Positions 1 to 8,786 of a stretch of DNA of 64,000 bases are shown piece after piece. The position numbers were made by a program, and so were the translations under genes. This DNA is from Flavihumibacter soli (lineage in GTDB: Bacteria; Bacteroidota; Bacteroidia; Sphingobacteriales; Sphingobacteriaceae), in contig NZ_JAAFZB010000093.1 of assembly GCF_010692725.1 (NCBI RefSeq), forward strand, positions 1-64,000, given 5' to 3'. Numbering within the stretch: the first letter of the stretch is position 1; every line of letters starts with the position of its first letter. The notes under the pieces were generated by a model that searched no databases, had not been told where the DNA came from, and saw nothing but the letters and a program-made list of their open reading frames with translations.

Positions 1-47
1 ACCACCTCCGTCTCCCGATAGAGGGATCCACCTCCGCCAGCGGAGGA
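1..47 (+). repeat. Left terminal inverted repeat of the 1-935 array
   Basis: This arm opens ACCACCTCCGTCTCCCGATA and ends CCACCTCCGCCAGCGGAGGA. Read in reverse complement, 883-931 gives almost the same series of blocks, differing by a few substitutions and short insertions. The two arms bracket the whole array. Confidence 0.75.
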
Positions 48-882
48 CAATGCTTCGGATCGTCCCTGAGGATATTAGAGTTTGTTTGGCAGGCCAGCAA
101 AGAAGGTTGCTTCTGATTTACATTTCTTATAGAAACGACTTTTAGAGTGTAAAGGACTTTTGTTCCCGATATACGGGATGCCCGAAGGGAGGTGGTCAAG
201 TATTTGTGAGTTTAGAATTTCGCAACAAGGCAAGGTCAACCACCTCCGTCTCCCGATAGAAGGATCCATCCCGAGAAAATCGGGAAGAGTGCTCGGAGCG
301 GCTCTAAAGTTATTATTGTTTGTTTGCCGGGCCACCATAACATTGCTTCTCATTGTAATTTCTTATGGAAACGAGCTTTAGGGGATGCCTGATCTCTATC
401 CTCCGCCGGCGGAGGCGCCCAACGGGCGGAGGTGTTCAGGTTATTTGTTTGGGATAGAGTTTACCAAGATGTTAAGTTCACCACCTCCGTCTCCCGTTAG
501 AGGGATCCATCCCGAGAAATCGGGAAGAGTGCTTCTGGAGCGACTTAACGAATATTAACGTTTTTTTGCCAAGGCTCCCATGAAGGCTACTTCTCATTTA
601 CATTTCTTATAGAAACGAATTTAGCGTATAAGGGACTTTTGTTCCTGATTAATCGGGATGCCCAACGGGCGGAGGTGGTCAGGTTATTTGTTTGGGATAG
701 AGTTTCCCAAGATGTTAAGTTTACCCCCTCCGTCTCCCGTTAGAGGGATCCATCCCGAGAAAATCGGGAACAACGCTTCGGATCGTTCCTCTGAATATTA
801 AAGGTTGCTTACCCGCCCCGTGAAGTTTGTGTCTCATTTACATTTCTTATAGAAAGGACCTTTGGAGTATAACGGGCTCTTG

Positions 883-931
883 TCCTCCGCTGGCGGAGGT
901 GGACTGCCCCTATCGGCAGGACGGAGGTGGT
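883..931 (-). repeat. Right terminal inverted repeat of the 1-935 array
   Basis: This is the mirror image of 1-47. It opens TCCTCCGCTGGCGGAGGTGG, which contains a CCTCCGCtgGCGGAGG palindrome, and closes ACGGAGGTGGT. It marks the end of the repeat array just before unique sequence. Confidence 0.75.
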
Positions 932-1014
932 TAATTTTCCTTCCTAAAAATAAAAGATTAGCTGCTTCTTGAATCGGAAAAATTGTAAATTAAGCTATCA
1001 AATATCGATCTCCA

Positions 1015-1944
1015 ATGAATAGACAGTGGCCCGAATTAGCATACAACGAAGCGAAAGATACCTATGAAACCCTTCACATGTGGACCCAGATCATTGGGAA
1101 GATTAAACTGACAAAGCAACCGTGGATCAATCACTCCTGGCATGTCACTCTCGCGGTAACGCCTACCGGTCTCACGACTTCAGGCTTAATGCATGAGGAC
1201 AAGCATTTCCAGATCGATTTTGACCTGATTCAACATAAGCTAAAGGTGACCACGAACACCCGTCTGACGCGAATGTTCGACTTGCAGGGCCTATCGGTAG
1301 CAGGCTTTTATGAAAATGTGACGAGAGCGCTCAATGAACTGAACATCAGTATCGATATAAACCTCGTTCCCAATGAAGTTGAGAATGCGATACCTTTTGA
1401 TAAGGACAAAATTCATGTGACCTATCACCCAAAGCACGCCACTGCATTGCACAAGGCACTACTGAACGCTCAACATGTGTTCACTCAGTTTCGTTCGGAG
1501 TTCAGTGGAAAGTGCAGCCCGGTGCATTTCTTTTGGGGAGGTTTAGACCTGGCGGTTTCCAGGTTCTCGGGACGGGAGGCTCCGATGCATCCGGGTGGAA
1601 TACCTAATCTCCCTGACCGGGTGGCAAGAGAAGCCTATTCGCATGAAGTTAGCAGCTGCGGTTTCTGGCCGGGGAATGAAAGCGTACCATTCGCCGCGTT
1701 CTACAGCTATATATACCCGGAGCCGGAGGGGTTTAAAGATTTTAAGATACTACCGGAAGAGGCTTACTATCATCCTGATCTGGGCGAGTTTATTCTTCCC
1801 TACAGTGTGGTCCAGGAGGCTGAGGATCCTTCATCAAAGCTGCTGGAATTTCTTCGCAGCACCTATGAGGCTGCCGCTGACCTGGCGGGATGGGACAGGA
1901 GTACACTGGAAAAAAATATGTTCAGATCTTCGAGTTATGAATAG
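1015..1944 (+). CDS. DUF5996 family protein
   Basis: A 309-residue soluble protein with no signal peptide or membrane segment. The N-terminal pattern (WPELAYNEAKDTYETLHMWT, then a W-x-N-H-S-W-H block and an LxxTxxGLTT stretch) is what I recognise from the DUF5996 family, whose biochemical role is not known. The middle holds a conserved-looking FFWGGLDLAVSRFSGR block and an aromatic-rich GFWPG segment. It stands alone, rightward, after the repeat array, with about 80 bp of AT-rich sequence before the ATG. The family call is fairly sure; the function is unknown. Confidence 0.75.
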   Translation: MNRQWPELAYNEAKDTYETLHMWTQIIGKIKLTKQPWINHSWHVTLAVTPTGLTTSGLMHEDKHFQIDFDLIQHKLKVTTNTRLTRMFDLQGLSVAGFYENVTRALNELNISIDINLVPNEVENAIPFDKDKIHVTYHPKHATALHKALLNAQHVFTQFRSEFSGKCSPVHFFWGGLDLAVSRFSGREAPMHPGGIPNLPDRVAREAYSHEVSSCGFWPGNESVPFAAFYSYIYPEPEGFKDFKILPEEAYYHPDLGEFILPYSVVQEAEDPSSKLLEFLRSTYEAAADLAGWDRSTLEKNMFRSSSYE

Positions 1945-2110
1945 CCTGGCTTATAGGATATTAGCGTTTTGAATTTCTTGATTTGGCTCATTTCTCACAC
2001 ATTTTATGTGTTTTTTTAATTTTGAGATCAAAAATTTAGTTGTATCTGACATGATTATTCTGTAGCTTTAATAAGTGTAGAACAAATTAATTTCACTTAA
2101 TTCTAATCGT

Positions 2111-2551
2111 ATGAAAATTTCAGCTGCAATGTTACTCTGTCTCTGTATTATTAGCCTTTCGGGTTTCCGTACAGAACAAAAAATGAAGTTGGTAAACAAT
2201 ACAAATACCGCATTGAATGAGGAAATCTTTAGCCGCATTTTTTTAAAGAAATTTAAAAATGATATTAAAGATCTGCCGGTGGTTGTTACCGTGATTTCAT
2301 ATAATCGTACGAACGAAGATGCTCGTCTGCGAAATGGGAGTGATGCGAAGGAGTTTAATACGACCCACGTTGATTATCGGTGTGAGCTGCTTCTAAAAGT
2401 CGGAGAAAACACGCAGACAATAAAAAGGCAAGATTCCTGGGCCGGCCGTATGGGATCAATTGCGCTAGCCCCTCCGACAGATGAAGAATTGATTGTGGAC
2501 CTTATTTCGGAGCATTTCGATAAACATTTCGATAAAAAGGATCGTCAGTAA
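2111..2551 (+). CDS. Small exported hypothetical protein
   Basis: A 146-residue protein that starts with a Lys and a hydrophobic run (MKISAAMLLCLCIISLSG), consistent with a Sec signal peptide, although no clear cleavage site or lipobox is seen. The rest is hydrophilic with a Lys/Asp-rich tail. I do not recognise a family. It is a single-gene unit, closed by a strong terminator 25 bp downstream. It probably acts in the periplasm or at the envelope; nothing in the sequence shows a catalytic motif. Confidence 0.6.
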   Translation: MKISAAMLLCLCIISLSGFRTEQKMKLVNNTNTALNEEIFSRIFLKKFKNDIKDLPVVVTVISYNRTNEDARLRNGSDAKEFNTTHVDYRCELLLKVGENTQTIKRQDSWAGRMGSIALAPPTDEELIVDLISEHFDKHFDKKDRQ

Positions 2552-2575
2552 ATATTATATCTGATGATAAATCAG

Positions 2576-2609
2576 ACCGGATCTCTTTTGAAAGAGATCC
2601 GGTTTTTTG
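2576..2609 (+). terminator. Rho-independent terminator
   Basis: ACCGGATCTCTTTTGAAAGA is followed by the complementary GATCCGGT and a T run. The stem is about 11 bp (CCGGATCTCTT/AAGAGATCCGG) with a short loop. It ends the 2111-2551 transcript and could also serve the convergent gene. Confidence 0.9.
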
Positions 2610-2638
2610 TTTAGGGGAGCAAGGAACAGCAAGCGAAG

Positions 2639-3277
2639 CTAGTTGTAAATCCACATCAGCACCGGCTTTTTAGAAAGCCTAAGCTTGGGGTCGATAGACT
2701 TTAATACCTGGTTCGATATTGCCGGACAGCCCCAGCCTTCAGGAGTTCCCAGCGGAAAAACCTCTTCATCCGGTATTTTTTCCCAGGAATGCAGTACGAT
2801 CTGTCGTTTTAAGGCATTGCTGTTTGTCTTTTCTAAGCCGTGCAGCTGGTAATTGATATTGATCCCCCAGTTACTATAGCCCCTCTTACCTAACCTGTAT
2901 TTGCCTCCGGATGAGCAATGACTGCCATCGGTATTACTTAAAGTTGCTTTATCTTTTGACCAGGTGGCGCTCCAGGGCATCTTTCCACAGCCATGGCTTA
3001 CAAGGGCGCTTAATGCAATGGTGTCCTTTTTGAAATCCCATAAATAAAAACGCTTCAAACCGGAGTGGCGGCTTAGGTCTATCAGGATACAGAAATCTGT
3101 ATTATAACCTTTGGATTTATTAAATAGGAGAGCTTGCTTTCCTTTTTCTCGTAAAGATTTAATCGTATCCCCTGTTGCAACCCGCTTTGGTTCAGGAAAT
3201 GTGCTTGCGGTTATTATAACAACTATAACAAGGCCCGCAAACAGGATCAGGGAAAGTGCAAGAGGGGCTTTATTCAT
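2639..3277 (-). CDS. L,D-transpeptidase catalytic domain-like protein (YkuD_2 type)
   Basis: A 212-residue protein with an N-terminal membrane anchor (residues ~6-25) and a periplasmic domain. Two motifs place it with the murein L,D-transpeptidase catalytic domain family: H163 in VLHSWE and C184 in GWGCPAIS, the His/Cys pair expected for YkuD-like enzymes. A conserved-looking VSHGCGK block near residue 95 also fits this subfamily. The expected role is cross-linking or attachment reactions at peptidoglycan in the periplasm. It is leftward and convergent with the 2111 gene, and divergent from cysE. The substrate cannot be deduced from sequence. Confidence 0.8.
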   Translation of the reverse strand: MNKAPLALSLILFAGLVIVVIITASTFPEPKRVATGDTIKSLREKGKQALLFNKSKGYNTDFCILIDLSRHSGLKRFYLWDFKKDTIALSALVSHGCGKMPWSATWSKDKATLSNTDGSHCSSGGKYRLGKRGYSNWGININYQLHGLEKTNSNALKRQIVLHSWEKIPDEEVFPLGTPEGWGCPAISNQVLKSIDPKLRLSKKPVLMWIYN

Positions 3278-3414
3278 TCTGCCGGATTCTTCGATTTTTA
3301 AAATGAAGATGCAAAAATTATTTGAGCGGAAGGAATTGTCATCAACCTGTACCTTTTCAGTATTTTTACTATTGCAATTTGTAAGTTAATAGCACATAAG
3401 GTAGATTACCTCTG

Positions 3415-4233
3415 ATGAGAAATCAATTCCTGAATCAGATATTTCAAAAACAGCGGGACAGGCAGCAGGTTCCTGCAAATGACGTGATTGCCGGCTGGGC
3501 GACCCGGCTTCTTTGCGTGACTTACCCGGAACTCTCTGAACGTTCCTATTCGGATATAGCCGATATTGACCTGGCGCTGAAAAGGCTGCAACAGGAACTC
3601 GTCGTGATAATGGACTTAACCAAGGCGTGTTCAGCCTGCGATCATGAAGCTGTAAGCGCTGCCTTCTTTGACCGGCTTCCGGAGATCTACCGGCTGCTCA
3701 ATACAGACATAGAGGCTATTCACCGGGGCGACCCGGCAGCCCGGACACATTTCGAGGTGATCAGGGCCTACCCGGGATTTTATGCACTGGCATTTTACCG
3801 GATCTCCCATGTACTCCATTTGCTGGATATCCCGCTCCTGCCCAGAATCCTGACGGAGTATGCCCACAGTAAAACGGGTATTGATATACATCCGGCGGCG
3901 GAGATCGGGGAGTACTTTATGATCGATCATGGTACGGGTGTGGTGATCGGTGAAACTTCCGTGATCGGAAGCAATGTTAAAATGTACCAGGGTGTTACGC
4001 TGGGCGCATTGAGTGTGAGTAAAAGTATGGCGAAGCAGAAACGTCATCCAACTATTCAAGACGGGGTTGTGATCTATTCGGGCGCTACTATTCTGGGTGG
4101 CGAAACCATTATAGGTGAAGGCTCGGTTATTGGTGGTAATGTATGGCTTACCCAATCTGTTCCTCCGGGATCGCTCGTTTATCATAACCCGGAAATAACG
4201 GTGATAGAGGGTAAATTTATTAATGATCTGTAA
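3415..4233 (+). CDS. cysE: Serine O-acetyltransferase
   Basis: A 272-residue enzyme that makes O-acetyl-L-serine from serine and acetyl-CoA, the first step of cysteine synthesis. The N-terminal half is helical, with the family's YPGFYALAFYRISHVL segment. The C-terminal half is a left-handed beta helix of hexapeptide repeats (IDIHPAAEIGEYFMIDHGTG, then VIGETSVIGSNV and GATILGGETIIG). The His-Gly-Thr-Gly block is the usual active-site region. The length is closer to the longer EpsC/SAT type than to minimal CysE. Only 3 bp separate it from cysM, so the two are almost surely co-transcribed and may form the cysteine synthase complex. Confidence 0.93.
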   Translation: MRNQFLNQIFQKQRDRQQVPANDVIAGWATRLLCVTYPELSERSYSDIADIDLALKRLQQELVVIMDLTKACSACDHEAVSAAFFDRLPEIYRLLNTDIEAIHRGDPAARTHFEVIRAYPGFYALAFYRISHVLHLLDIPLLPRILTEYAHSKTGIDIHPAAEIGEYFMIDHGTGVVIGETSVIGSNVKMYQGVTLGALSVSKSMAKQKRHPTIQDGVVIYSGATILGGETIIGEGSVIGGNVWLTQSVPPGSLVYHNPEITVIEGKFINDL

Positions 4234-4236
4234 TCC

Positions 4237-5109
4237 ATGGCGACCATCTTAGATACAGTGGGAAATACTCCCATGGTTGAACTGAAAAAACTTAATACTA
4301 AACCCGGGGTAAGGATATTCGCAAAACTTGAAGGGAATAATCCCGGTGGTAGCGTAAAGGATCGTCCGGCGCTGAATATGATGCGGAGCGCACTGGAGCG
4401 AGGGGAAATCAATGTAAATACAAAACTGATAGAGGCCACCAGCGGCAATACCGGGATTGCTATGGCGCTGATGGCTAACCTTTTTGGATTAAACATCGAG
4501 CTGGTCATGCCGGTAACCTCCACCCGCGAGCGGGTGCTTACGATGGAGGCTTTCGGTGCGCGCGTTACTTTGCTTGAAAGCATTGAAGTCTGCAGGGATT
4601 ACGCAGACGAAAAAGCGGCCAGTGGTGAATTTTATATGCTTAACCAGTTTGCCAATCCGGATAATTACCTGGCACATTATAAGACAACAGGGCCCGAAAT
4701 ATGGCGGGATACCAGGCAGGGAATCACTCATTTTGTCAGTTCAATGGGTACGACAGGTACTATTATGGGCTGCTCCACGTTTTTTAAGGAACAGAATGCA
4801 GCTATACAGATCGTCGGCTGCCAGCCTACCGAGGAGGCGTCTATACCCGGTATTCGACGCTGGCCAAAAGAATATGTACCGAAGATATTCAATCCGGATA
4901 AAGTGGACAGGGTGATGGATGTATCCCAGGAAGAGGCGGTTCGGACAACACGTCTTCTCGCAAGGGAGGAAGGGATATTCGCGGGCATGAGCAGCGGCGG
5001 TGCTGCTTCGGCAGCCCTTCGATTAAGTGAGGAAATTAACGAAGGATTAATCGTTTTTGTCGCATGCGACAGGGGAGATCGCTATCTCAGCTCTGACCTT
5101 TTCGGGTAG
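4237..5109 (+). CDS. cysM: Cysteine synthase (O-acetylserine sulfhydrylase B type)
   Basis: A 290-residue fold-type II PLP enzyme that converts O-acetylserine and sulfide (or thiosulfate in CysM types) to cysteine. K41 in GGSVKDRPA is the expected Schiff-base lysine. The substrate loop TSGNTGIA lies near residue 70, the phosphate-binding loop is MGTTGT near 170, and the C-terminal SSGGAA block contacts the PLP ring. The KDRPA sequence and the short length (290) favour CysM over CysK. It follows cysE by 3 bp, giving a two-gene cysteine operon. About 90 bp separate it from the next gene, which appears to be an independent unit. Confidence 0.93.
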   Translation: MATILDTVGNTPMVELKKLNTKPGVRIFAKLEGNNPGGSVKDRPALNMMRSALERGEINVNTKLIEATSGNTGIAMALMANLFGLNIELVMPVTSTRERVLTMEAFGARVTLLESIEVCRDYADEKAASGEFYMLNQFANPDNYLAHYKTTGPEIWRDTRQGITHFVSSMGTTGTIMGCSTFFKEQNAAIQIVGCQPTEEASIPGIRRWPKEYVPKIFNPDKVDRVMDVSQEEAVRTTRLLAREEGIFAGMSSGGAASAALRLSEEINEGLIVFVACDRGDRYLSSDLFG

Positions 5110-5201
5110 TAATCTTGTTAGCATCAATAACAGCTTCGTTACGGAAACAATTCATAAAAACGTAGATTAGTATTGTTTAGGAGAAGGAAATAATTAAGAT
5201 T

Positions 5202-6368
5202 ATGGAAGGAGTTTCAACGGCCGGGCACACGTCCAATACTACAACTACTTACCAGGCGGCAAGGCTTGTAGCACCGGTAATAGAAGCTCACTTTGCCGAA
5301 CATCTTTCCTCATCAACGCCTATGGGGGCGGGGAACGCAGCTTCTCATCCTGATACGGCTTTAATTGAAGTACTTATCGACACCGCGTTCTGGACCAGTT
5401 TACGTAAGGAGGAAGGTATTTCACCGAAGATATCTCTTGCACTGCTTCCGCCTGAGCAAGCGGGGGAGCCCCTTATTTTCGTTCACAATATTGTTCTCAA
5501 TGCAGAGGCGCTGACAAAATTAGCGCCGGGTGTAGAGCGCCCGGGAATTCACGTTGGAGTCTGGTACAACGAGGCGGGTCTTTATATATGGGGCACTACC
5601 TACAACATTCCTGATTACTGCCTGGTACTGGATGTTTCGGAACCAGCCCTGTTGGTTATTAAACACCGACGTTTCGATGGATTTGGCAAGTTTGTAAATA
5701 TTGCAGTTCTTAAAGGAGATCAGGTAAAAATAATTGATCAGGGCAGCGCTTATAAACCGGATTGTCCCACTCTTTTAACATCGTTACTCGGTTTCCGGGC
5801 TCCCGGAGACAAATCTGTCAATGTGTTGATCCAGCTGGCCGTATCGATGCGTGCTCATAAGCGCGGGGGATTGCTGCTTGTTGTTCCTTCCGGGACTGAA
5901 GACTGGAGAGAATCGATATTGCATCCCGTTAAATATGCGGTTACACAGAGTCCTTCGACCCTGGCCCAATTGATGATGTTCGATGATGGTGAAAGAGGCA
6001 GCAGCGCTTGGAAATCAGCTCTTGGACGGGAGGTAGAAAGTATCGGCGGGCTCACGGCAATTGATGGCGCCACAGTCATCAGCGATCGTCATGAGCTGCT
6101 TGCGTTCGGGGCTAAAATTGTACGGCCGCATAACAATCAGATTGTGGGCAAAATAAAGAGAACGGAACCGGTTGTTGGAAGTACACCGATAATCACGCAT
6201 CCTGCAAGTAACGGAGGTACCCGTCACATGTCAGCCGCACAGTTTGTACATGATCAGCGAAAAGCACTTGCCCTGGTGGCGTCGCAGGATGGCCATTTTA
6301 CAGTATTTACATGGTCGGATTGTGAAGGAATGGTACATGCACATCGCATTGATGTGTTACTTGTGTGA
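5202..6368 (+). CDS. DACNV-type putative nucleotide-sensor protein (DisA_N/DAC-like domain)
   Basis: A 388-residue soluble protein. The C-terminal third carries a recognisable diadenylate-cyclase-like signature: a hydrophobic strand KRGGLLLVVPS (~220-230), the DGA motif at 288-290 (GLTAIDGATVIS) and an RH motif at 341-342 in GGTRHMSAAQF. Active DisA/CdaA enzymes have DGA plus RHR; here the second Arg is Met. I therefore read it as the sensor-type DACNV family, described as a DAC-like domain fused to a long variable N-terminal region, rather than a proven cyclase. No signal peptide or membrane segment is seen. The next gene, 132 bp downstream, is an EF-G paralogue. Confidence 0.7.
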   Translation: MEGVSTAGHTSNTTTTYQAARLVAPVIEAHFAEHLSSSTPMGAGNAASHPDTALIEVLIDTAFWTSLRKEEGISPKISLALLPPEQAGEPLIFVHNIVLNAEALTKLAPGVERPGIHVGVWYNEAGLYIWGTTYNIPDYCLVLDVSEPALLVIKHRRFDGFGKFVNIAVLKGDQVKIIDQGSAYKPDCPTLLTSLLGFRAPGDKSVNVLIQLAVSMRAHKRGGLLLVVPSGTEDWRESILHPVKYAVTQSPSTLAQLMMFDDGERGSSAWKSALGREVESIGGLTAIDGATVISDRHELLAFGAKIVRPHNNQIVGKIKRTEPVVGSTPIITHPASNGGTRHMSAAQFVHDQRKALALVASQDGHFTVFTWSDCEGMVHAHRIDVLLV

Positions 6369-6500
6369 TCAGTGGTTGTGCCTTTCCATTGAACTAATAT
6401 TCTAAAATCATAAAGCTCTCGCCGTTTGGCGGATAACGGCTTAAATTCGTATCTTATTGTTTTCTGAAGGTTTATATCGCAAACATCAAAATTTGACTTT

Positions 6501-8636
6501 ATGAAAGCTTACGACGAAAAACACATAAAGAATGTAGTGCTGATCGGTTCTGCTAAAAGCGGGAAGACCACTCTTGCTGAAACGATGATGTTTGAGGCTG
6601 GTCTGATAAACCGGCGCGGAACAGTGGAAGACCGGAACACGGTATCCGATTACCACGAAGTAGAGCATGAGCGAGGGAGTTCAATTTATGCGACCCCTCT
6701 CCATACTGAATGGCGGGATTATAAGATCAATATAATTGACACCCCCGGGCCAGATGATTTTATAGGCGAAGTGATCGCCTCCATTCGTGTTTGCGATACC
6801 GCTATTATCGTGTTGAATGCGCAGAACGGTATGGAGGTAGGAACTGAGCTTTTATGGAATTATGTCGACCAGTATAATAAGCCCACTATCCTGGCGGTTA
6901 ACCAACTCGACAAGGAGAAAGCCGATTTTAATCAGACCATTACGGAAGCTAAAGCTTTTTTCGGCCCCGCAGTGACGGTCATGCAATATCCGCTTAATAC
7001 GGGATCGACATTTGATTCGATTATCGATCTTTTAAAAATGGTGATGTATAAGTTTCCGGAAGATGGCGGGAAACCGGAGAAGCTACCGATTCCTGAAAGC
7101 GAAAAAGAAAATGCCGATAAACTTCATAACGAACTGGTAGAAAGGGCCGCAGAGAACGATGAAGCTCTTATGGAGCTTTACTTTGAAAAAGGAAGCCTGG
7201 ATGAGGACGAACTTCGCAAGGGACTTAAGATCGGTATGATGAGGCACCAGGTATTCCCCGTTTTCTGTCTCTCCGCAAAGAAGAATATGGGAACAGGCCG
7301 CATGATGGGTTTCATTGATAACGTGGCACCATCTGCTATAGAAATGCCGCCCGAGGTAACAGAGGACGGTCAGGCTGTTCCGTGCAACCCAGGCTCTCCG
7401 ACCAGGCTTTTCATCTTTAAAACCTTAACAGAGCCTCACCTGGGGCGATTATCCTTCTTTAAAGTTTTGTCAGGAGAAGTAACCGTAGGAATGGAGCTGC
7501 AAAACGAAAAGACATCCGTTACCGAACGGATCAGTCAGCTGTTCATTTCGGATGGCAAGAGCCGGACGCTTGCAGAGAAACTCAAGGCAGGGGATATTGG
7601 CTGTACTTTGAAGCTTAAAAATTCTTTTACAAATCACACCCTGAATGGGAAAGGTGCTAAGGGAAGCATCGAGCCCATGCATTTTCCCGCACCCAAAATG
7701 CGTGTTGCCGTTGTTGCCAGGAGTAAACAGGATGATGAGAAGTTAGGGGAGGTTTTGAACGAGATACATCTGGAAGATCCTACAATGGAGGTTGAATACA
7801 GCAGGGAGTTAAGACAGGTGATACTTCTGCTGCAGGGGGAACTCCACCTGGCAATTACCAGGTGGAAGCTGGAGCAGGTTTATAAGATGCAGGTAGAGTT
7901 TCAGAAAGCGAGGATACCATATCGGGAAACCATTCAAAAACCGGCATTATCCTCCTATCGCCATAAAAAGCAGAGTGGTGGCGCCGGTCAGTTCGGAGAA
8001 GTATATATAAAGATTGAGCCCTACTATGAAGGTATGCCTCCTGTAACCGAATATCAGGTTAGAGATACAGAGCAGGTTGAACTGCCCTGGGGAGGTAAAC
8101 TGGTATTTAATAATTGTATTGTAGGCGGCGTTATAGATGCGCGGTTTATACCCTCCATACTGAAGGGTGTAATGGAGAAAATGACGGAAGGACCTATCAC
8201 CGGATCTTATGTCCGGGATGTTCGAGTAAGCGTATATGACGGTAAAATGCACCCTGTAGACAGTAATGATATTTCCTTTAAAATTGCGGGAATGATGGCC
8301 TTCAAGGATGCTTTTCACCAGGCAGCACCCCTGCTATTGGAGCCAATATACGAACTCGAAATATCCGTACCGGATATGATGATGGGTGATGCGATGACCG
8401 AACTTCAGGCACGCAGAAGTACGATCCTGAATATGGAAAGTAAAGATGGGTCACAGGTGATCAGGGCACGTACTCCCCTGGCGGAATTGGATAAGTTCTT
8501 ATCTTCTTTGCGAGGAATAAGCCAGGGAAGGGCCAAAGTAGAAAGCCGCTTTGCCGATTACGCGCCTGTCTCCGCCGAGCTGCAGAAACGGATAGCAGAG
8601 GAAGCGCAGAAAGCCGAAATGGAAGAATCTCACTAA
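6501..8636 (+). CDS. Elongation factor G paralogue (EF-G2 type, GTPase centre altered)
   Basis: A 711-residue translation GTPase with the full EF-G domain order: G domain, beta barrel domain II (~310-395), domains III-V and a C-terminal EF-G fold. The P-loop GSAKSGKT is at 16-23. The G3 motif is DTPGP (80-84) where canonical EF-G has DTPGH, so the catalytic His is Pro. Switch I reads ERGSSI instead of ERGITI, and G4 is NQLD (134-137) instead of NKxD. These changes match the EF-G2 paralogue of Bacteroides, reported to work without GTP hydrolysis under starvation. It is a monocistronic unit and is not next to rpsL/rpsG or tuf, so it is not the housekeeping fusA. Confidence 0.88.
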   Translation: MKAYDEKHIKNVVLIGSAKSGKTTLAETMMFEAGLINRRGTVEDRNTVSDYHEVEHERGSSIYATPLHTEWRDYKINIIDTPGPDDFIGEVIASIRVCDTAIIVLNAQNGMEVGTELLWNYVDQYNKPTILAVNQLDKEKADFNQTITEAKAFFGPAVTVMQYPLNTGSTFDSIIDLLKMVMYKFPEDGGKPEKLPIPESEKENADKLHNELVERAAENDEALMELYFEKGSLDEDELRKGLKIGMMRHQVFPVFCLSAKKNMGTGRMMGFIDNVAPSAIEMPPEVTEDGQAVPCNPGSPTRLFIFKTLTEPHLGRLSFFKVLSGEVTVGMELQNEKTSVTERISQLFISDGKSRTLAEKLKAGDIGCTLKLKNSFTNHTLNGKGAKGSIEPMHFPAPKMRVAVVARSKQDDEKLGEVLNEIHLEDPTMEVEYSRELRQVILLLQGELHLAITRWKLEQVYKMQVEFQKARIPYRETIQKPALSSYRHKKQSGGAGQFGEVYIKIEPYYEGMPPVTEYQVRDTEQVELPWGGKLVFNNCIVGGVIDARFIPSILKGVMEKMTEGPITGSYVRDVRVSVYDGKMHPVDSNDISFKIAGMMAFKDAFHQAAPLLLEPIYELEISVPDMMMGDAMTELQARRSTILNMESKDGSQVIRARTPLAELDKFLSSLRGISQGRAKVESRFADYAPVSAELQKRIAEEAQKAEMEESH

Positions 8637-8786
8637 AAAGAAAAGGGACCCTGATTTATGTGAAGGGCTGACTATATATTTTGCGGCTTTCGTTAGTTCA
8701 GGTTTCGAATACAGATTTTTTTACTAACGCAAATTGAAGATGCAATCTTCAGGCGCATATCGTGAAGCGCGTGCTAATGAGCAGTT

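Larger units (their letters stand above)
1..935. repeat. Array of four ~240-bp repeat units
   Basis: Four diverged copies of one unit begin near 1, 239, 480 and 723, each opening with a form of ACCACCTCCGTCTCCCG. Each unit then has a CCCGAgaaaaTCGGG-type hairpin (lost or altered in copy 1), a TTTGTTTG-like stretch and a conserved CATTTCTTATAGAAACGA-like core near 121, 357, 601 and 841. Units 1-3 then carry a GGGATGCCC...GGAGG arm partly complementary to the opening arm. No convincing reading frame crosses the array; the short open frames inside do not follow the repeat boundaries. It probably represents a REP/MITE-like non-coding element expanded in tandem. The left edge may continue outside the window. 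Confidence 0.8.

Noticed and set aside
75-381. Short open frames inside the repeat array
   Set aside because: They are on opposite strands, do not respect the repeat period and show no protein features.
3631-4185. 184-residue frame on the minus strand opposite cysE
   Set aside because: cysE on the other strand has full family motifs; the antisense frame is rich in rare combinations and has no start context.
6421-6440. Hairpin GCCGTT/AACGGC before the EF-G2 gene as a terminator
   Set aside because: No T run follows the stem, so termination is not supported; it may be a chance pairing.
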